Below, piece after piece: positions 5,167-8,441 of a stretch of DNA of 8,441 bases (positions are counted from its first letter, which is position 1; every line of letters starts with the position of its first letter). This DNA comes from Lachnoclostridium phytofermentans (GTDB lineage Bacteria > Bacillota > Clostridia > Lachnospirales > Lachnospiraceae). The translations under genes and the position numbers were made by a program. The notes below the pieces were generated by a model. The model did not search any database and was not told the origin of the DNA. It saw only the letters and a program-made list of their open reading frames with translations. Location of the stretch: assembly GCA_003526525.1 (NCBI GenBank), contig DPVV01000161.1, positions 1 to 8,441 on the forward strand, read 5' to 3'.

Positions 5167-7848
5167 TTACTGCATACTTTCCGTCAGATTATATACCTCA
5201 TTCATGTATAACTCAATAGAATCCCCTAGAACTTCAATATCAGGCTCTATGCCTTTTCCCATTATATTCTCTTCACGTACGTTCCAATAATGATTGACTA
5301 AAAATATGACAAACCCTCTGGTTTTATCCTCGAACAAAAACTGCCCTACCCCTTTTCCAAAGGTTTTTCTGCCTATGACAGTTACATTATCAAGATAAGT
5401 TTTTAAGCCCAGGGTTACCAGTTCCGAGCAGCTGGCACTATTTTCATCTGTCAGGACAAAAATATGCTTAAATGGTATATACGCATCATCCGAATAGTAA
5501 GAATCGGAATACCCATCCTTATATATCAGATTACATACCACGCAATCCGGAAGTAAAAAATCCAAAATATCGCACCCACTGTTTGTATCACCGCCGCCAT
5601 TGCCTCTTAAATCAATGATCAGATATTTGTCTTCGGTATTTTCAATGCCATCAACAACATCCAGAAACTCGTTAGCTGTACTACCAGAGAAGCTGGTTAT
5701 CCTAATATAGTTTATATTATCACCGACAGCTTCATGCTCCACTGTTTTGCCGGATTGGTACTCAAGGTAATGCTTATAGTCCTCTCCGCTAAGCATAAAG
5801 GAAAACGAATCATTATCTTTATGTATCGAATCAAAAAGCTTGCTAATATCCTCAATGTTCTCGGATTGAATTGTTTTCAAGCTGTTTTTTAATGAAGTGT
5901 ATGATGCGTTGGATTTATAATACATATAATTTTTTTCTATAAATTCCGTAACTTGATCAATTACATTGGTTTGCCTTTTTTCAATCAATTTTTTAAGGTT
6001 TGTCGCATTGGAATTGGTCTCATCTATCTGTAATGCTTTATCCGCATATAGGCTTGCATTGGCGAAATCCTCAGTATAATAGTATTCCCAGCCTATATCC
6101 ATTAAAAGGTACGCATCCTCCTCATTCTTTTCAAGTGCCTTTTTGTAATGCTCCAGTGCTTGTGCAGAATCACTAAGTCTGGAATACACATTTCCTATAT
6201 ACCATGAAATTTCACTATTAATAAATTGATCCTCTGCAATAAGCGCATATTTCAGGCAGGCGGTGTAGCGCTTACTAAAATAAAGAGCCCTGATTTTCCC
6301 TATACAGGCATCTTCATTAAGGGGATTCATCTCAAGAGCTTTATCATAATTTTCAACAGCAAGCTTGTACTCGTATTCGTTCATGTACAAATTACCGGCA
6401 ACATAATAAACATATGCATTATCGAGATTATTACTTATCATCAGATCAATTGTGTCAATTGCTTTCTGCTTTTCTCCTTGCCAGAAAAATATCTGTGCCT
6501 TTATACCGTATGCTTTATATCTCGACTCGTCAGCATTAATGGCACGGTCGGCATATTGGATGGCTTCGTCATACTTTTCCTTATCCTGATAGAATTCAGC
6601 CACAGAATACAACAAATCATAATCATCCTGATTTTTTTCAAGGGCATTTTTATATAAATCTTCAGCCTTTTGCGAATCACCTACATACCGGTAATAATTA
6701 GCCATACTGCTTATAATAAAGACATCTTCGGGAGAAATTTTCATTGCCTTATCAAGGCATTCCTTTGCTGTTACCATATCTTTGTTATAAAGATATGACA
6801 GTCCCAGATAGCACCAACCATCCGCATCCTTCTTTTTCAATCTGGTATATTCACTAAATGCATCAATGGCTTCCTTATAAGCATAATCATCATACTTAAG
6901 CATACCAATACCGTAATATGCATAAGCGTTTACTTTATCCAAATCCAAGGCTTTCTTATATGCTTCCTCCGCCTCACTATTGTTTCCAAGCATAGATAGG
7001 GCGTTAGCATAATTGGTGTAACTTGCACTGCTATGATCATCAATCGCTAGACTTTCCTCACTGTATTTAAGCGCTTCATCATATTCACCCAATGAAAAGC
7101 ATGCCCAGCTTAAATTATTGAGTAGTGTACCTTCCACTGCAAAAGTCGGGTTCGCGTCTAAACCCATTAAAAATTGCTCTTTTGCCTTCTGATACTCCCC
7201 ACTATCCATTAAGGAATATCCGCTGCTGTTGAAAGATATAGCAGAACCCGGAGTCTCGTAATACAGCATTCTTTGCTCGTCTATCTCATTCACTAAAGGA
7301 ACGTAGATCCGGGATATCACAATAGAGGCAAATGTTGTCACGATAATTACTGTTTTTGTACCTCGCAAGTAATCATGCCGAACGATAACCTTCATTTTAC
7401 GATCCCACGTCGTAGACTTCATTTTAGTCAGTTTTTTATATTGGCTAATCAGTCCGATAATGGAAATGACAGGGATTCCGAATCCTATTCCATAAATCCA
7501 AACCAAAAGGCTTCGTTTCAATGCAGATACAAATCCTAGCTTTTCCCCATCTGCATTACGGATTGTCACGTTAAAAAGGAATTTACCGGGCGTTGTACCC
7601 CATGTGCATAATAAAATAGCCTCGATAAATGTCCATATAAACATAGCCAACAAGTAAATCAGAAAAGATTGAAACTCCATTATTTCTGCTTGTAAAAGTT
7701 TTTTAAGCAAGAAAGATACAAGGAGTATAAATAAAATATTGTCAAGTCCTCTAGCCCAGAACCGCTGCCATGGCCTTACTTCCACAAATTCTTCAAGATT
7801 ATTCCCATCAGACTTAACGATAGATAAATCCAGCTGTGTTTCCTCCAT
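5167..7848 (-). CDS. RDD-TPR-S41 membrane protease fusion (893 aa)
   Basis: The protein joins three parts. Residues 25-165 are an RDD domain (PWQRFWARGLDN, membrane helices about 37-50 and 61-83, TTPGKFLF, a hydrophobic stretch 113-137); a further helix lies at 166-186. Residues 203-613 hold about twelve TPR repeats of 34 aa, with typical ends such as YKKALEKN and DKALEMNP. Residues 630-893 are an S41 (C-terminal processing) peptidase: NYIRITSFSG (712-721), LIIDLRGNGGG (743-753), Ser806 in SASCSE and Lys832 in KTFGKG, the expected Ser/Lys pair 26 residues apart (25 in E. coli Prc by my count). No PDZ domain is seen; the TPR array may do the substrate binding. S41 enzymes work outside the cytosol, so TPR and protease are probably outside, anchored by the helices; this is inference. 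ATG 7848 has AAGGTGGGG seven bases upstream. An in-frame TTG at 7869 would add seven residues. The gene starts 23 bp after the DeoR-type gene, so they may be co-transcribed. The substrate is unknown. Confidence 0.88.
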   Translation of the reverse strand: MEETQLDLSIVKSDGNNLEEFVEVRPWQRFWARGLDNILFILLVSFLLKKLLQAEIMEFQSFLIYLLAMFIWTFIEAILLCTWGTTPGKFLFNVTIRNADGEKLGFVSALKRSLLVWIYGIGFGIPVISIIGLISQYKKLTKMKSTTWDRKMKVIVRHDYLRGTKTVIIVTTFASIVISRIYVPLVNEIDEQRMLYYETPGSAISFNSSGYSLMDSGEYQKAKEQFLMGLDANPTFAVEGTLLNNLSWACFSLGEYDEALKYSEESLAIDDHSSASYTNYANALSMLGNNSEAEEAYKKALDLDKVNAYAYYGIGMLKYDDYAYKEAIDAFSEYTRLKKKDADGWCYLGLSYLYNKDMVTAKECLDKAMKISPEDVFIISSMANYYRYVGDSQKAEDLYKNALEKNQDDYDLLYSVAEFYQDKEKYDEAIQYADRAINADESRYKAYGIKAQIFFWQGEKQKAIDTIDLMISNNLDNAYVYYVAGNLYMNEYEYKLAVENYDKALEMNPLNEDACIGKIRALYFSKRYTACLKYALIAEDQFINSEISWYIGNVYSRLSDSAQALEHYKKALEKNEEDAYLLMDIGWEYYYTEDFANASLYADKALQIDETNSNATNLKKLIEKRQTNVIDQVTEFIEKNYMYYKSNASYTSLKNSLKTIQSENIEDISKLFDSIHKDNDSFSFMLSGEDYKHYLEYQSGKTVEHEAVGDNINYIRITSFSGSTANEFLDVVDGIENTEDKYLIIDLRGNGGGDTNSGCDILDFLLPDCVVCNLIYKDGYSDSYYSDDAYIPFKHIFVLTDENSASCSELVTLGLKTYLDNVTVIGRKTFGKGVGQFLFEDKTRGFVIFLVNHYWNVREENIMGKGIEPDIEVLGDSIELYMNEVYNLTESMQ

Positions 7849-7855
7849 ATGGTAA

Positions 7856-7864
7856 CCCCACCTT
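7856..7864 (-). promoter_or_regulatory. Ribosome binding site that fixes the RDD-TPR-S41 start
   Basis: On the minus strand AAGGTGGGG lies seven bases before ATG 7848. The other candidate, TTG 7869, has AGGAG five bases upstream, but that overlaps the end of the DeoR-type gene. ATG with the longer, stronger site is preferred. Confidence 0.6.
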
Positions 7865-7871
7865 TTCAATG

Positions 7872-8441
7872 CTACTCCTGTTTCCCCGGATATAAATACT
7901 CTACCTTAGCAGAATCAAACACCTTTTTCCAACGGTCACTTGGCTCACAATCTGTTACTATTGTAGTTAGATCGGATATTTCTCCAATTTTTTTAAAAGA
8001 TATCCTGTCAAACTTAGAAGTGTCCACTACTAAGATTTTCTTAAAGGCGCAGTCTAACATCTTCTTTTTTATTTCGGAATGTGTTTCACTGGAATCGGAA
8101 AACCCTTCAATGGAATCGATTCCCTTTGAGGAAACAATCGCAATATCCACATGATAGGAACTTAACATTTTCTCTGCCTGATGTCCAACCAAAGCTAAGG
8201 AACCTTCTTTTACAGTTCCCCCGGTTGATAAAATATTCCACCCAGACACATCTGCTAATTCTACTAAAATTTCAATTGAGTTCGTAATTAGCGTTATATT
8301 CTTCTTATGCTTAATATTTCTAGCAACAAATAATGCCGTAGAACTTGCATCCAACATGATTGTTGAATCATCTTTAATAAGTCCTGCAACAATCTCTGCT
8401 ATCTTCTGCTTTTGTGAAACATTGGTATTCTCTCGAACGGG
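7872..8441 (-). CDS. DeoR-family transcriptional regulator, C-terminal part (cut by window edge)
   Basis: The minus-strand frame is open to the right edge and gives 189 residues, beginning PVRENTNVSQKQKIAEAIVG. It is the sugar-phosphate-sensing domain of a DeoR-family regulator. Family signs are DSTIMLDASSTALFVAR (effector pocket with SSTA), ITLITNSIEI, LSTGGTVKEGSLALVG, the segment with D-I-A-I-V-S-S-K-G-I, E-THSEIKKKML, LVVDTSKFDR and ISDLTTIVTD. The winged-helix DNA-binding part, about 60-70 residues, lies outside the window, so an internal ATG at 8357 is not the real start. DeoR regulators usually control sugar or nucleoside genes, with a phosphorylated sugar as inducer. The downstream neighbour is not a sugar gene, so the target is unclear. 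The stop (7872-7874) is 23 bp before the RDD-TPR-S41 start. Confidence 0.93.
   Translation of the reverse strand, partial: PVRENTNVSQKQKIAEIVAGLIKDDSTIMLDASSTALFVARNIKHKKNITLITNSIEILVELADVSGWNILSTGGTVKEGSLALVGHQAEKMLSSYHVDIAIVSSKGIDSIEGFSDSSETHSEIKKKMLDCAFKKILVVDTSKFDRISFKKIGEISDLTTIVTDCEPSDRWKKVFDSAKVEYLYPGKQE

Noticed and set aside
6226..6657. Plus-strand open frame of 143 codons inside the TPR region
   Set aside because: It is antisense to several clear TPR repeats; its hydrophobic look comes from the complementary reading of the repeats.
7849..7869. TTG start that would lengthen the RDD-TPR-S41 protein by seven residues
   Set aside because: The extra codons overlap a strong ribosome binding site for ATG 7848.

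Overview
The window looks like a low-GC Firmicute of the class Clostridia, most likely a Lachnospiraceae or Lachnoclostridium-type organism. The evidence is the AT-rich sequence, strong GGAGG-type ribosome binding sites, sigma-A-like TTGACA/TATACT promoters, and a clostridial-style iron operon with two feoA genes, feoB and a tiny Cys-rich membrane protein. Almost everything is on the minus strand; the one clear exception is a small DtxR/MntR-type regulator.

Layout from left to right. (1) 1-36 is the start of a further minus-strand gene cut by the window edge. (2) 85-3139 is a ferrous-iron uptake operon transcribed leftward: feoA, feoA, feoB, then a 45-aa FeoB-associated Cys-rich membrane protein that I found by reading the minus strand. 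(3) 3140-3409 is the divergent control region. It holds a near-consensus promoter for the feo operon, a perfect 16-bp palindrome over its -10 box, a second, Fur-box-like palindrome just upstream of its -35 box, and a rightward promoter for the regulator. (4) 3410-3775 is the DtxR/MntR-family regulator, ending inside a long hairpin that can terminate both converging genes. (5) 3813-4907 is a secreted protein of unknown function with repeated beta-rich modules that resemble pre-peptidase C-terminal domains. (6) 4908-5166 is a 259-bp gap with a likely promoter, a hairpin with a T-run and repeated octamers that may form alternative RNA folds. (7) 5167-7848 is an 893-aa membrane protein made of an RDD domain, about twelve TPR repeats and an S41 serine protease domain with its Ser and Lys present. 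(8) 7872-8441 is the sugar-sensing C-terminal part of a DeoR-family regulator, cut by the right edge and ending 23 bp before the protease start.

How they fit together. The iron part is a coherent unit: FeoB imports Fe(II), the two FeoA proteins and the small Cys-rich protein assist it, and the divergent regulator probably senses Fe(II) and closes the feo promoter through the palindrome. A Fur-type protein may add a second input. The secreted protein and the RDD-TPR-S41 protein are both predicted to act at or outside the membrane, but nothing in the sequence ties them to iron. The RDD-TPR-S41 architecture and the dual-operator feo promoter are the two most interesting points. No mobile element, CRISPR array, tRNA or rRNA was seen.
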